This document shows, piece by piece, positions 42,361-50,701 of a stretch of 64,000 bases of DNA. Each line of letters begins with the position of its first letter. Within the stretch, counting starts at the first letter, position 1. A model generated the notes under the pieces. That model saw nothing but the letters and a program-made list of their open reading frames with translations. It did not search any database and was not told where the DNA came from. The stretch covers positions 1 through 64,000 of the forward strand of contig JAAYCI010000078.1 in NCBI GenBank assembly GCA_012729855.1, given 5' to 3'. The translations under genes were made by a program, and so were the position numbers. The stretch comes from Oscillospiraceae bacterium (GTDB lineage Bacteria; Bacillota; Clostridia; Oscillospirales; Ruminococcaceae).

Positions 42361-42394
42361 GCTAACCAATAGGTTAGCCATGTGAAACACATGG
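42361..42394 (+). promoter_or_regulatory. tandem hairpins before the ptmE start
   Basis: GCTAACC-AATA-GGTTAGC and CCATGTG-AAA-CACATGG abut each other. The second stem ends in the GG that begins the ribosome site GGGGTGA for the GTG at 42404. They may tune ptmE translation or protect the downstream mRNA. Confidence 0.6.
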
Positions 42395-42403
42395 GGTGAC
42401 GCT

Positions 42404-43450
42404 GTGCAGATAGACGAACTCATCATCGACGCGGGGATGCCGGCCATCGACGCGATGCGGCGCCTGGAGGAGACCGGGCGGCGTATTTTGTTCCTGGCGC
42501 CGGGCGGGCAGCTGCAGGCGGTGCTTACCGACAGCGACGTGCGCAAGTTTATTTTGCGCGGGGGCGACCTTTCCTGCCCGGTGGCCGACGTGGCCAACCA
42601 TGCCCCCAAATGGCTGCCGGTGGAGCGCCGCGGCGAGGCGCGCGCTTTTCTGGTGCAGCACAGCATCGACGCCGTGCCCCTGCTGGACAAAAGCGGTTGT
42701 ATCGTCGACGTCATCTTCCTGAACGATGCCGACGGCGTGGGCCGCCGCAGGATGATCCGCACACCGGTAGTCATCATGGCGGGCGGGCTGGGCACGCGGC
42801 TGTATCCCTACACCAAAATCCTGCCAAAGCCCCTCATCCCCATTGGCGAGGTGCCCATTCTGGAGCGGGTGATGGACAGCTTCCACAGCTTTGGCTGTGA
42901 GGAGTTCACCCTACTGGTGAACTACAAAAAAAACATGATAAAAAGCTATTTTTCGGATACTGAAAAGGCGTATAATATCAACTGGGTGGAGGAGGACGCG
43001 CCGCTGGGCACCGGCGGCGGGCTGAGCCTGCTGAAGGGCAAAATGCGCGAGGCATTCTTTCTGACCAACTGCGACACGCTGGTGAACGCCGACTATGGCG
43101 ACATTGTGAAGGCCCATCAAAAAGAGGGCAATGCCATCACCATGGTGTGCGTGATGAAGCAGTTTACCATTCCCTACGGCGTGGTGGAGCTGGGCGGTGG
43201 CGGCGAGATGGCCGGTATCAGCGAGAAGCCCAGCCTGAACTACCTGGTGAACGCCGGGATGTACCTGGTGGAGCCCGAGGTGGTGGCGCAGGTGGCGGAC
43301 GGCGTGAGCCAGGGCTTCCCCGACATCATGGAGCAGTGCCGCGCGCGGGGCGGGCGCATTGGCGTATACCCCATAGGCGAGGGCAGCTGGATGGACATGG
43401 GGCAAATTGAGGAGCTGGATGAAATGCGGCGCAAGTTCGAGCAGAATTGA
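42404..43450 (+). CDS. ptmE: CBS-domain sugar nucleotidyltransferase (PtmE-like)
   Basis: The 348-residue protein joins a CBS-domain pair (about 1-115; AVLTDSDVRKFIL, IDAVPLLDKSG) to a nucleotidyltransferase (from about 122). The latter has VVIMAGGLGTRLYPYTKILPK as the NTP and metal loop and FFLTNCDTLVN as the acidic metal site. This fusion is the PtmE layout, which loads GMP onto glucosamine-1-phosphate to start the GDP-sugar route to legionaminic acid in Campylobacter. The GTG start is supported by GGGGTGA. The CBS domains may sense adenylate nucleotides. Confidence 0.87.
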   Translation: MQIDELIIDAGMPAIDAMRRLEETGRRILFLAPGGQLQAVLTDSDVRKFILRGGDLSCPVADVANHAPKWLPVERRGEARAFLVQHSIDAVPLLDKSGCIVDVIFLNDADGVGRRRMIRTPVVIMAGGLGTRLYPYTKILPKPLIPIGEVPILERVMDSFHSFGCEEFTLLVNYKKNMIKSYFSDTEKAYNINWVEEDAPLGTGGGLSLLKGKMREAFFLTNCDTLVNADYGDIVKAHQKEGNAITMVCVMKQFTIPYGVVELGGGGEMAGISEKPSLNYLVNAGMYLVEPEVVAQVADGVSQGFPDIMEQCRARGGRIGVYPIGEGSWMDMGQIEELDEMRRKFEQN

Positions 43451-43457
43451 GGATATT

Positions 43458-44453
43458 ATGGCAGTGATGATCATTGCGGAGGCTGGCGTGAACCACAACG
43501 GCAGCCTGCCCCGCGCCAAGGAGATGGCCGCGGCGGCCAAGCGCGCCGGGGCCGATTATGTGAAGTATCAGACGGCAGTACCCGAGCTGGTGGTGAGCAG
43601 GTTTGCCCCGAAGGCGGCCTACCAGAAGCAGGCCACCGGTGACGGCGAGAGCCAGCTGGAGATGGTGCGCCGGCTGCATTTTGGCTTCGACGCCCACCGG
43701 GAGCTGAAAGCGTATTGCGAGGAGATCGGCATTGGGTATCTGTCCTCATCGTTTGACCTGCCCAGTGTGGATTTTTTGTGTGAGCTGGGCGTTGACATGA
43801 TGAAAATACCCAGCGGGGAGATTACCAACCTGCCCTACCTTGAGCGGGTGGCCGCCAGCCGGCTGCCCGTGCTGCTAAGCACTGGGATGAGCACGCTGCC
43901 GGAGATAGACGACGCGCTGGGCGTGCTGGAAGCCGGCGGGGCGGGGGACATCACCCTGCTGCACTGCAACACCCAGTACCCCACCCCCTTTGCCGACGCT
44001 AACCTGCTGGCCATGCTGGAGCTGGTTAAGGCGTTTGGGCTGCCGGTGGGCTACTCCGACCACACGCTGGGGGTAACGTGCGCCGTGGCGGCGGTGGCGC
44101 TGGGCGCGGTGGTGATTGAAAAGCACTTTACGCTGGACAAAGACCTGCCCGGCCCCGACCATAAAGCCAGCCTGGATTTGGTGGAGCTGGGCGCTTTGGT
44201 GGATGCTGTGCGTGACTGCGAGGCGGCACTGGGCAGCGGCCACAAGCGGGTTACGGAGAGCGAAGCGCCCAACGCACGGGTGGCGCGTAAAAGCATTGTG
44301 GCGGCGCGCGCAATAAAAGCCGGCGAAGCATTCACCGCCGACAACCTGACCACCAAGCGCCCGGGCGACGGCCTTTCGCCGATGCGCTGGCATGAAGTGC
44401 TGGGGCAGCAGGCGAAAAAGGACTATGAAGAAGACGAGCAAATAAAACTATAA
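43458..44453 (+). CDS. legI: nonulosonic (legionaminic/sialic) acid synthase, NeuB family
   Basis: This 331-residue enzyme condenses phosphoenolpyruvate with the 2,4-diacetamido-hexose to give the nine-carbon acid. The TIM barrel starts MIIAEAGVNHNG and contains ADYVKYQTAVPE, MMKIPSGEITN, LLSTGMSTLPE, LLHCNTQYPTP and GYSDHTLG. The C-terminal SAF domain (RKSIVAARAIKAGE) caps the partner's active site. The ATG at 43458 follows GAGGA seven bases after the ptmE stop. Context favours legionaminic over N-acetylneuraminic acid. Confidence 0.93.
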   Translation: MAVMIIAEAGVNHNGSLPRAKEMAAAAKRAGADYVKYQTAVPELVVSRFAPKAAYQKQATGDGESQLEMVRRLHFGFDAHRELKAYCEEIGIGYLSSSFDLPSVDFLCELGVDMMKIPSGEITNLPYLERVAASRLPVLLSTGMSTLPEIDDALGVLEAGGAGDITLLHCNTQYPTPFADANLLAMLELVKAFGLPVGYSDHTLGVTCAVAAVALGAVVIEKHFTLDKDLPGPDHKASLDLVELGALVDAVRDCEAALGSGHKRVTESEAPNARVARKSIVAARAIKAGEAFTADNLTTKRPGDGLSPMRWHEVLGQQAKKDYEEDEQIKL

Positions 44454-44615
44454 TATTTTATATTTATGATTTAAATAATTTATTTTAGGCTATTTCTGCT
44501 AATATACATAGATGGGCTTGATACAAGGCCACCGGATGGGCACTGCCATGATACGCCCTTCTGCTGATAAAAAATGGCCGAAAACGCAAAGAGAAAATAG
44601 CCAGGGGGCACAAAT

Positions 44616-45794
44616 ATGCCAAAAGTGGCAGTGATGACCGGAACACGGGCCGACTATGGCCTGCTGCGGCCGGTGATTCGGAAATTGCTGGAAAAAGAGG
44701 ACATACAGGTGGACCTGCTGGTGACAGGGTCTCATCTGGTGGACGCATATGGACACACCATTGACGAAATTGAAGCAGATGGCTTTCCGATAGCCGCGCG
44801 GCTGGACATCCTGTCTCAGCCGGTGCCAAAGGGTAGAGCGGGCACCGCAAAGCGCACCGCTCTGGCACTGGGGCTTTTTTTGGAGTGGTTTTCCCAGCCG
44901 GAAAACCGCCCCGATTGCCTGCTGCTGCTGGGCGACCGCTATGAGGCGTTTGCCGCCGGGCAGGCGGCCGCGCTGCTGGATATCCCGCTGGTGCATATCA
45001 GCGGCGGCGACGTGACCTATGGCGCCGATGATGAATGGTTTCGCCACTGCCTGACCAAGATGGCCAAGCTGCACTTTCCCAGTTGCGAGGTTTACCGCCA
45101 GCGGGTGATTTGCATGGGCGAGCAGCCGGAACGGGTTTTTAGCGTGGGCGGGCTGGGAGATGAAAATATCCGGCAGGCGGATTTGCTGACACGACAAGAG
45201 CTTGAAGAAGTGTTAAAACTTGACTTGTCGGATGACTACGCGCTTGTCACGTGGCACCCGGAGACGCAGTCGGCACTGGAGCCCGCGGCACAGATAGATA
45301 TTCTGCTGGCGGCCATTAAGAACATGCCGGAGCTGTTTTTTATCTTTACGGCGGCCAATGCCGACGCCGGCGGGGCGGAGATTAATGCGCGGATTGAAGC
45401 GTTTTGTGAGAAGAACAAGAAGGCGGTGTTCATGCCGTCGCTGGGCACGCAGGTGTATTTAAGCGCGCTCTGTCATGCCACGGTGGTATTGGGCAACTCG
45501 TCGTCGGGCGTGGTGGAAACCCCCACGCTGAAGGTGCCTGCCGTGGATATTGGTAACCGGCAGGCCGGGCGCGAAACGGGCCAGAATGTTTTGCATTGTG
45601 CGCTGGATACCGAAGATATCCTGATGACCACAGAGATTGCCCTGAGCGGCGAGTTTGTGCAACTGGCCCTGGAGGCGGAAAGCCCCTATGATGGTGGCGG
45701 CACCAGCGGGAAGATTGTGGATATTCTGACAGAGTTTTTGCGTGAGGGGCGCCTGAAAGCGCCCAAGCAGTTTTATGACGGGGAGGCTGGCTGA
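44616..45794 (+). CDS. legG: hydrolysing UDP/GDP-sugar 2-epimerase (NeuC/LegG-like)
   Basis: This 392-residue GT-B-fold epimerase releases the nucleotide while inverting C2. MTGTRADYGLLRPVI opens it, GDRYEAFAAGQAA and HISGGDVTYGADDEWFRH follow, and GNSSSGVVETPTLKVPAVDIG binds the nucleotide. It would supply the free diacetamido-mannose-type sugar to LegI. It starts 162 bases after legI, across an AT-rich gap without a clear terminator, with CAGGGGG near the ATG. The DNA from here is less GC-rich than the first half of the operon. Confidence 0.9.
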   Translation: MPKVAVMTGTRADYGLLRPVIRKLLEKEDIQVDLLVTGSHLVDAYGHTIDEIEADGFPIAARLDILSQPVPKGRAGTAKRTALALGLFLEWFSQPENRPDCLLLLGDRYEAFAAGQAAALLDIPLVHISGGDVTYGADDEWFRHCLTKMAKLHFPSCEVYRQRVICMGEQPERVFSVGGLGDENIRQADLLTRQELEEVLKLDLSDDYALVTWHPETQSALEPAAQIDILLAAIKNMPELFFIFTAANADAGGAEINARIEAFCEKNKKAVFMPSLGTQVYLSALCHATVVLGNSSSGVVETPTLKVPAVDIGNRQAGRETGQNVLHCALDTEDILMTTEIALSGEFVQLALEAESPYDGGGTSGKIVDILTEFLREGRLKAPKQFYDGEAG

Positions 45795-46765
45795 TGCGGT
45801 TTTTGGTGGTGGGCCTGGGCAGCATGGGCAAGCGCCGGGCAAGGCTGCTTACGGGGCTGGGCCATACCGTGGCCGGCGTGGACAGCGCCCCGGCACGCCG
45901 GCAGGAGGCTGAAGCGAAAGAGATACGCAGCTACGTCGGATTGGAGCAAGCTTTGTCTGCCGGCCCTTATGCCGGCGCCTTTGTTTGCACCGCGCCACTG
46001 GCCCATGCGGCACTGATTGACACGTTACTGGATGCCGGGCTGCCCGTTTTCAGTGAACTGAACTTGGTGGCCGACGGCTACGAGGGCCTGATGCGGAAAG
46101 CACGCGACAAAAAGCTGGTGCTGTTTATGAGCAGCACCATGCTTTACCGTGGTGAGATTGCCTATATGCGCGATAATATAGCAGCATGCACGAATAAATT
46201 AAATTATATATATCATATTGGTCAATATCTGCCCAATTGGCATCCTTGGGAAAGCTACAAAGACTTCTTTGTGGGCAACGCGCGCACCGGCGGTGTGCGG
46301 GAGATCTTGGGCATTGAGCTGCCCTGGCTGGTGAGCACATTTGGTTCCGCCACCCCGGTGGCTGTGCAGAAAGATAGCCTGACTACGCTGGAAATACCTT
46401 ACCCGGACAGCTGGTTCATCACGCTACGGCATGGAAACGGCACCAAGGGCATTTTGGCGGTGGATGTGGTTTGCGCAAAAGCGGTGCGCAATTTCGAGGT
46501 ATTTGGCGAGGGCTTCCAGCTTTTTTGGGAGGGCAACCCCAATGCCCTGTACCGGGTGGAGCCGGACAGCGGCGAAAAACAGCCGGTGAACACCTATGCG
46601 CACTTTGAACAGAACCCGGCTTACAGCGACAACATTGTGGAGAATGCCTATCTGGATGAGATTTTGAATTTCATTGGCGTGCTGGAAGGGCGTGAGGCGC
46701 CTCGATGGAGCTTTGAGCAGGATTTGGAAGTGATCCGGCTGATGGATGCGATAGAGGCCTTGTAA
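45794..46765 (+). CDS. Gfo/Idh/MocA-family oxidoreductase 1
   Basis: This 323-residue NAD(P)-dependent protein has the nucleotide motif VVGLGSMGKRRARLL. The usual EKP motif of the family is replaced by FSELNLVADG, and there is an Idh-type C-terminal beta-sheet. The ATG overlaps the legG stop (TGATG), so translation is coupled. It might reduce or oxidise a sugar, or remodel the nonulosonate. Such enzymes accompany some neuA/legF genes, but the reaction is not known. Loss of the EKP lysine makes classical dehydrogenase activity doubtful. Confidence 0.75.
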   Translation: MRFLVVGLGSMGKRRARLLTGLGHTVAGVDSAPARRQEAEAKEIRSYVGLEQALSAGPYAGAFVCTAPLAHAALIDTLLDAGLPVFSELNLVADGYEGLMRKARDKKLVLFMSSTMLYRGEIAYMRDNIAACTNKLNYIYHIGQYLPNWHPWESYKDFFVGNARTGGVREILGIELPWLVSTFGSATPVAVQKDSLTTLEIPYPDSWFITLRHGNGTKGILAVDVVCAKAVRNFEVFGEGFQLFWEGNPNALYRVEPDSGEKQPVNTYAHFEQNPAYSDNIVENAYLDEILNFIGVLEGREAPRWSFEQDLEVIRLMDAIEAL

Positions 46766-46779
46766 GAAGGGATGGCAGC

Positions 46780-47718
46780 ATGAACGCTTTGTTTGTAGGG
46801 CTGGGCAGCATTGGCACGCGGCACCTTAAAAATTTGCATACAGTAGCTAAAAATTGTGGAATACCGCTTGAGGTGACGGCCCTGCGCTCTCCGGGCGGCG
46901 CGGCGACAGAACTGCCGCCAGAGATAGATGGACTGCTGGATAGACAGTTGTCCGTGCTCGATAGTGGCGTGCATTTTGGCGCGGCCTTCATCACCAACCC
47001 CACCCATCTGCACGCCCAGACCATTGAGCGCCTGAAAGGGCGGGTGGATACATTTTTCATCGAAAAGCCTATTTTTGAGAGCGCTGACCATGACCTGGAT
47101 GCCCTGGGGCTGGGTGAGGCGCAAAAGGCCTATGTGGCCGCGCCGCTGCGCTGGACGGCGCTGTATGCGGCTGTTCAGGAAAAACTGGCCAAAATGCCCG
47201 TCTATTCAGTGCGGGCCACTTGCTCCAGCTATCTGCCGGATTGGCGTCCAGGCGCTGATTATCGCGCTGGCTATTCCGCCCATGCCGAGATGGGCGGCGG
47301 CGTCACGCTGGATTTGATCCACGAGTGGGACTACCTGGCGGGGTTGTTCGGCCTGCCGGAGGTGTGCTATAATCTGCGGGGCAAGTTTTCGCATTTGCAG
47401 ATAGATTCCGACGACCTGTCCGTCTATATCGCGCGATACAAAGACTTTTTATGCGAGGTGCACCTGGACTATTTTGGGCGGGGCTACCGGCGCGAGCTGG
47501 AGGTACTGAGCGAGGCGGGCACCCTGCTGGCCGACTTTGGCAGCGGCAGGCTGACCCTGCCCGACGGCAGCACGGAGGACTACGGCGAGGACGGCAACCA
47601 GAAATACCTGCGGGAGATGGCCTGGTTTTTGGGCTATGCCGTGAACGGCGGCGAAAGTGCCAACAGCCCGCGCCACGCGCTGGCGGTGCTGCGCACAGCA
47701 TTGGGGGAGGAAATATGA
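46780..47718 (+). CDS. Gfo/Idh/MocA-family oxidoreductase 2
   Basis: This 312-residue relative of the preceding protein has VGLGSIGTRHLKNL for NAD(P) binding and a canonical catalytic FFIEKPIFESA. GGGVTLDLIHEWDYLAGLFG is the C-terminal substrate-side motif with conserved Asp/His. It is a good candidate for an active sugar dehydrogenase in the nonulosonate pathway. Its stop overlaps the ATG of legF. Pairing with a degenerate neighbour suggests a heteromer. Confidence 0.82.
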   Translation: MNALFVGLGSIGTRHLKNLHTVAKNCGIPLEVTALRSPGGAATELPPEIDGLLDRQLSVLDSGVHFGAAFITNPTHLHAQTIERLKGRVDTFFIEKPIFESADHDLDALGLGEAQKAYVAAPLRWTALYAAVQEKLAKMPVYSVRATCSSYLPDWRPGADYRAGYSAHAEMGGGVTLDLIHEWDYLAGLFGLPEVCYNLRGKFSHLQIDSDDLSVYIARYKDFLCEVHLDYFGRGYRRELEVLSEAGTLLADFGSGRLTLPDGSTEDYGEDGNQKYLREMAWFLGYAVNGGESANSPRHALAVLRTALGEEI

Positions 47719-48479
47719 AGAAAAGAGTGATCATTACCATTTGCGGCCGGGCTGGCAGCAAGGGGCTTGAAAACAAAAACCTGCTGGATTTTTGCGGCCG
47801 GCCGCTGGTTTATTACACACTGTCGGCGGCGGAGCTGTTCACAAAGGCCCGGCCTGATTTGGAGATTGATTTGGTGCTGAACACCGACAGCCCCCACCTG
47901 AAAGAACTGGTGTTGGCAAAATACCCCGAGGCCATAGCGCTGCACCGCCCGCCAAAGCTGGCCGGCGACGACGTGGCCAAGCTGCGGGTGTTCCAGCAGA
48001 GCGTCCGCGAGATGGAGGAGCGCCATGGCAAGCTGTACGACTATCACCTGGACCTCGACATTACCAGCCCGCTGCGCCGGCTGGAGGACGTGCAGGGCTG
48101 CTTTGAGGCGCTGGAAGCGCGCGAGGATTTGGACCTGGTAATGAGCGCGGTAGAAAGCCGCCGCAATCCTTTCATGAATGTGGCGGTGCGCCGCTACGAC
48201 CATGTGGAGCCGGCCGTGCCTTCCCACTTTGTGGCGCGCCAGCAGGCGCCGGCCTGCTATGATCTGAACGCCTCCATCTATGCCTTCCGGCGCGATTTTC
48301 TGGCCCGGAACACCAGCGGTATGCTGTGGGACGGCAAGTGCGATGTTTTTGAGATGCTGGATACCGCGGTGCTGGACATCGACTCGCGGGAGGATTTTGA
48401 GCTGATGGAGCTGATTGCCTGGCACATCTATGAAAGCCGGCCGCAGTATGCCGCCGTGAGGGATAACATCCGCCAGTAG
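47715..48479 (+). CDS. legF: CMP-nonulosonate synthetase (NeuA/LegF-like)
   Basis: This 254-residue cytidylyltransferase activates the nine-carbon acid with CTP. ITICGRAGSKGLENKNLLDF is the CTP loop, LVLNTDSPHLKEL and HLDLDITSPLRRLEDV provide metal and sugar contacts, and VMSAVESRRNPF follows. The ATG overlaps the stop of the oxidoreductase, and GGGGGAGG precedes it. It is the last gene before a strong terminator, completing the route to the CMP-sugar donor. No recognisable sialyltransferase-family (GT29/42/52) gene was seen in the window. Confidence 0.92.
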   Translation: MKKRVIITICGRAGSKGLENKNLLDFCGRPLVYYTLSAAELFTKARPDLEIDLVLNTDSPHLKELVLAKYPEAIALHRPPKLAGDDVAKLRVFQQSVREMEERHGKLYDYHLDLDITSPLRRLEDVQGCFEALEAREDLDLVMSAVESRRNPFMNVAVRRYDHVEPAVPSHFVARQQAPACYDLNASIYAFRRDFLARNTSGMLWDGKCDVFEMLDTAVLDIDSREDFELMELIAWHIYESRPQYAAVRDNIRQ

Positions 48480-48489
48480 GCGATAAAAG

Positions 48490-48532
48490 ACCGGCTTCCC
48501 ATGGCTTTAGCGCCACCGGGAAGCCGGTTTTG
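48490..48532 (+). terminator. terminator of the nonulosonate operon
   Basis: ACCGGCTTCCC pairs with GGGAAGCCGGT across 17 bases, followed by TTTGTGTATT. Confidence 0.85.
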
Positions 48533-48617
48533 TGTATTCTGTAAAGCGGCATGGCTGCGGGCCGGCCACAGGGTGTGGCGCTGGGCACCGCGTGTGTTAT
48601 GGAACAGCGGCCAGTGT

Positions 48618-50027
48618 TCAGAAAATGCCCAGCCAGCTGGCCAGTGTGGGCAGGAACCAGAACAGCCCAAACCCAATGCCGAACAGCAGCCACACACCCA
48701 GCGCAGGTTTACGCTCCAATAGGGGGATAGCGCTGGGCGCGCTGGCCAAAAAGCGGGAAGCCGGCGTGCCCTTGCGCAGCGGCAGCTTGAGGATGAGGTG
48801 CGCCCCCAGCCCGATGGAAAACAGCGCGGTGGGCAGATAGCGTACCACATCCACCCGGGTGTACAGCGACATCAGCGTGGCGTGGCCCTCGCCCGCCACC
48901 CACTGCGTGCCCGACGCCAGCCCCGCTATGCCGCCGTTAAAGAGGTTGGCCTCCAGCTGGCCGGGGTAGGCGGCGGCGCAGGTTAAAAAGAACCCGGCGC
49001 ACAGGATGATATCCACAAACAGCCAGGGCGCACGCTGTTTTTCCATCAGGGTGGTAAGCACCACAAACGGCGCCAGCAGCAGCAGCCACTGGGGGTGCCA
49101 CTCCACAAACATAAACAGCAGGCCGAACACCGCCAGCCCCAGCCATACCCCCCGCCGGGGCAGGTCTTCACGAGCGGGGCGCCAGAAGTAGCACACGATG
49201 CAGAGCAGGCCGTAAGCCAGCGCGAAAACGGGCACCTCCCGCGCGAAGGGCAGGCGGGCGGCGAAGAGGCGTTCAGTCATGGCGCGGGTGAAGTCGCCCA
49301 TGGCGAAGGTGTGCCCGGCAAACACCAGGCTGCTGGGCACAATGGCCCACAGCGCGATGACCGCGCATTTCAGGATATGCAGCACCCGCTTTTCGGCCAG
49401 CAGCAGCAGCGGGATCATGAGCAGGGCGGCGAAGGTTTTGAACGGGATGGCCAGCCCGAACACCAGCGCGAACGGGATCATGCGCCCCTTGGCCCAGAAC
49501 CACAGCCCCAGCAGCATCAAAAACAGCGAAATGCTGTCGTACTGGCCCATCACCAGCACCGAGAAGAAGGCCGGCGGCCACAGCGCGAACATCAGCGGCG
49601 CCCAGCCGGCGGCGGCCTTGGCCAGGTTCAGCTGGCGGGCAATGGCGGTGATGAGCGGCAGGCAGCCGATAAAGAACACCGCACTGACCGTTTTGCCGAT
49701 ATAGGACAGCACCACCTCGTTGGGCGCCAGGCCAAAGATGTTATTGACGATGAACGCCGGCAGCTCGGCCACGGCAAACAGCAGGTAGACAATGATGTTG
49801 TAATGGGCATTGTTGAGGTAGTAGAAATCGTTCTGGTGGGCGGCCACCTCGCCGTAAAAAGAGCGGAACTTCCCGGAGAAAATGCTCTCCAGCAAAATAT
49901 AGCTGTGGTTGGCTGTCTCGATGATATCCACCTGCATGAACAGCAGGAACGCCGCCACGCCCACAACCATAAACACCGCCCAATGAACGGCCCGGCCCCC
50001 GCGAAGTGATTTGGCTGCCACCGGCAT
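48618..50027 (-). CDS. GT-C-type membrane mannosyltransferase-like protein
   Basis: The 469-residue protein has about 10-12 helices. The first external loop, after VDIIETANHSYILLESI, carries acidic residues, and MGQYDSISLFLMLLGLWFWA is the helix typical of PIG-M/Alg-like GT-C enzymes that use polyprenyl-phosphate sugars. The ATG at 50027 is preferred to a GTG nine bases earlier because AAAGGGGG lies eight bases before it. It runs opposite to the nonulosonate operon and probably adds one sugar outside the membrane. Donor and acceptor are unknown. Confidence 0.72.
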   Translation of the reverse strand: MPVAAKSLRGGRAVHWAVFMVVGVAAFLLFMQVDIIETANHSYILLESIFSGKFRSFYGEVAAHQNDFYYLNNAHYNIIVYLLFAVAELPAFIVNNIFGLAPNEVVLSYIGKTVSAVFFIGCLPLITAIARQLNLAKAAAGWAPLMFALWPPAFFSVLVMGQYDSISLFLMLLGLWFWAKGRMIPFALVFGLAIPFKTFAALLMIPLLLLAEKRVLHILKCAVIALWAIVPSSLVFAGHTFAMGDFTRAMTERLFAARLPFAREVPVFALAYGLLCIVCYFWRPAREDLPRRGVWLGLAVFGLLFMFVEWHPQWLLLLAPFVVLTTLMEKQRAPWLFVDIILCAGFFLTCAAAYPGQLEANLFNGGIAGLASGTQWVAGEGHATLMSLYTRVDVVRYLPTALFSIGLGAHLILKLPLRKGTPASRFLASAPSAIPLLERKPALGVWLLFGIGFGLFWFLPTLASWLGIF

Positions 50028-50064
50028 GGTGCCCACCCCCTTTTGCCTGCGATTTTTCTTTTAT

Positions 50065-50093
50065 ATTGTATCGGCTGGGCGGGGGAAAAGCAA
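50065..50093 (-). promoter_or_regulatory. promoter of the GT-C gene
   Basis: TTGCTT (50093-50088), 17 bases and TACAAT (50070-50065) on the minus strand, 37 bases before the start. Confidence 0.6.
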
Positions 50094-50109
50094 GGGACGG
50101 CTTGTGTGT

Positions 50110-50255
50110 ATGGGCACGGCGCTTGCCGTTTTCCACGGGTGCACCGTCAGGCGCCACCAGCGGGCGGTGGGCTTTGCACACTGACGTTGCCTGCCTGGAT
50201 AAGTGGCTTGTGCCGCCTGCCGGTGCACCCGCACCGGACAGTAAGCGCCATGCCA
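50110..50255 (-). repeat. constant-cap hairpin element, copy E (third arm type)
   Basis: The inner arms GGGTGCACCG / CGGTGCACCC are perfectly complementary. The outer arms GGCACGGCGCTTGCCG / AGTAAGCGCCATGCC match imperfectly. The core GGCAGGCAACGTCAGTGTGC is on the minus strand (50195-50176). The arms are unrelated to those of the other copies, but GCACACTGACGTTGCCTGCC is identical to copy C. Confidence 0.8.
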
Positions 50256-50285
50256 AGGGTGGCTGGGAAAAGGACAGGATTACGC

Positions 50286-50420
50286 TTGGCTGGCAGGGGT
50301 GACTGTTCGTTGCCGGTGCTGCAATGCCAGCCACATTGCTGCTTTACCAGGCAGGCAGTGTAAGCGTGCAAAGCTCAACATCTGCACGTGGCAGGCATCG
50401 CAGTGCCGGCGGCAGACTTG
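50286..50420 (+). repeat. constant-cap hairpin element, copy F (diverged core)
   Basis: The left arm TTGGCTGG with CCGGTGCTGCAATGCCAGCCAC faces GTGGCAGGCATCGCAGTGCCGG. The core reads GGCAGGCAGTGTAAGCGTGC (50350-50369), changed in the middle. The right outer arm is lost. It lies about 30 bases after the oppositely oriented copy E, as copy B lies beside copy C. Confidence 0.75.
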
Positions 50421-50449
50421 TGTGTGACATCCTGTTGTAATATAGTATC

Positions 50450-50477
50450 AAGAGGGCAGGATGCCACCTGCCCTCTT
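50450..50477. terminator. hairpin without T-run
   Basis: AAGAGGGCAGG and CCTGCCCTCTT pair perfectly over 11 bp with a six-base loop. Neither side has a clear U-tract and no gene ends beside it. Beyond it, 50485-50640 contains further GC-rich palindromes, such as CCGCCCCGTTGGGGCGG. Confidence 0.45.
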
Positions 50478-50661
50478 CGCTTGTGCCGCTGTTTTGCGCA
50501 GGGAAGTCTATGGGCTTTGCTTGTCCCCCCGAGGGGATGTATTCCGCCCCGTTGGGGCGGTCTGGCGGCTCCAAGCGCCAGATGCCTCACAGCTTGCTGT
50601 GTGGGGGGTGCGCTCTTCCTAGGCGCCCGCATCTGCCGGGCAACGCAAACGCTTGCGGAAC

Positions 50662-50701
50662 AAAAAAGCAGCGCCGCACCAATGGTGGGTGCGGCGGCCG
50701 C
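50662..50701 (-). terminator. orphan minus-strand terminator
   Basis: On the minus strand GCCGCACC pairs with GGTGCGGC, followed by GCTGC and six T residues (50667-50662). No minus-strand gene lies upstream of it: the next gene to the right is hemW on the plus strand. Confidence 0.7.

Noticed and set aside
33265-50420. CRISPR-type repeat array
   Set aside because: The repeats are about 150 bp, kilobases apart, internally palindromic and not separated by uniform spacers. No cas genes are present.
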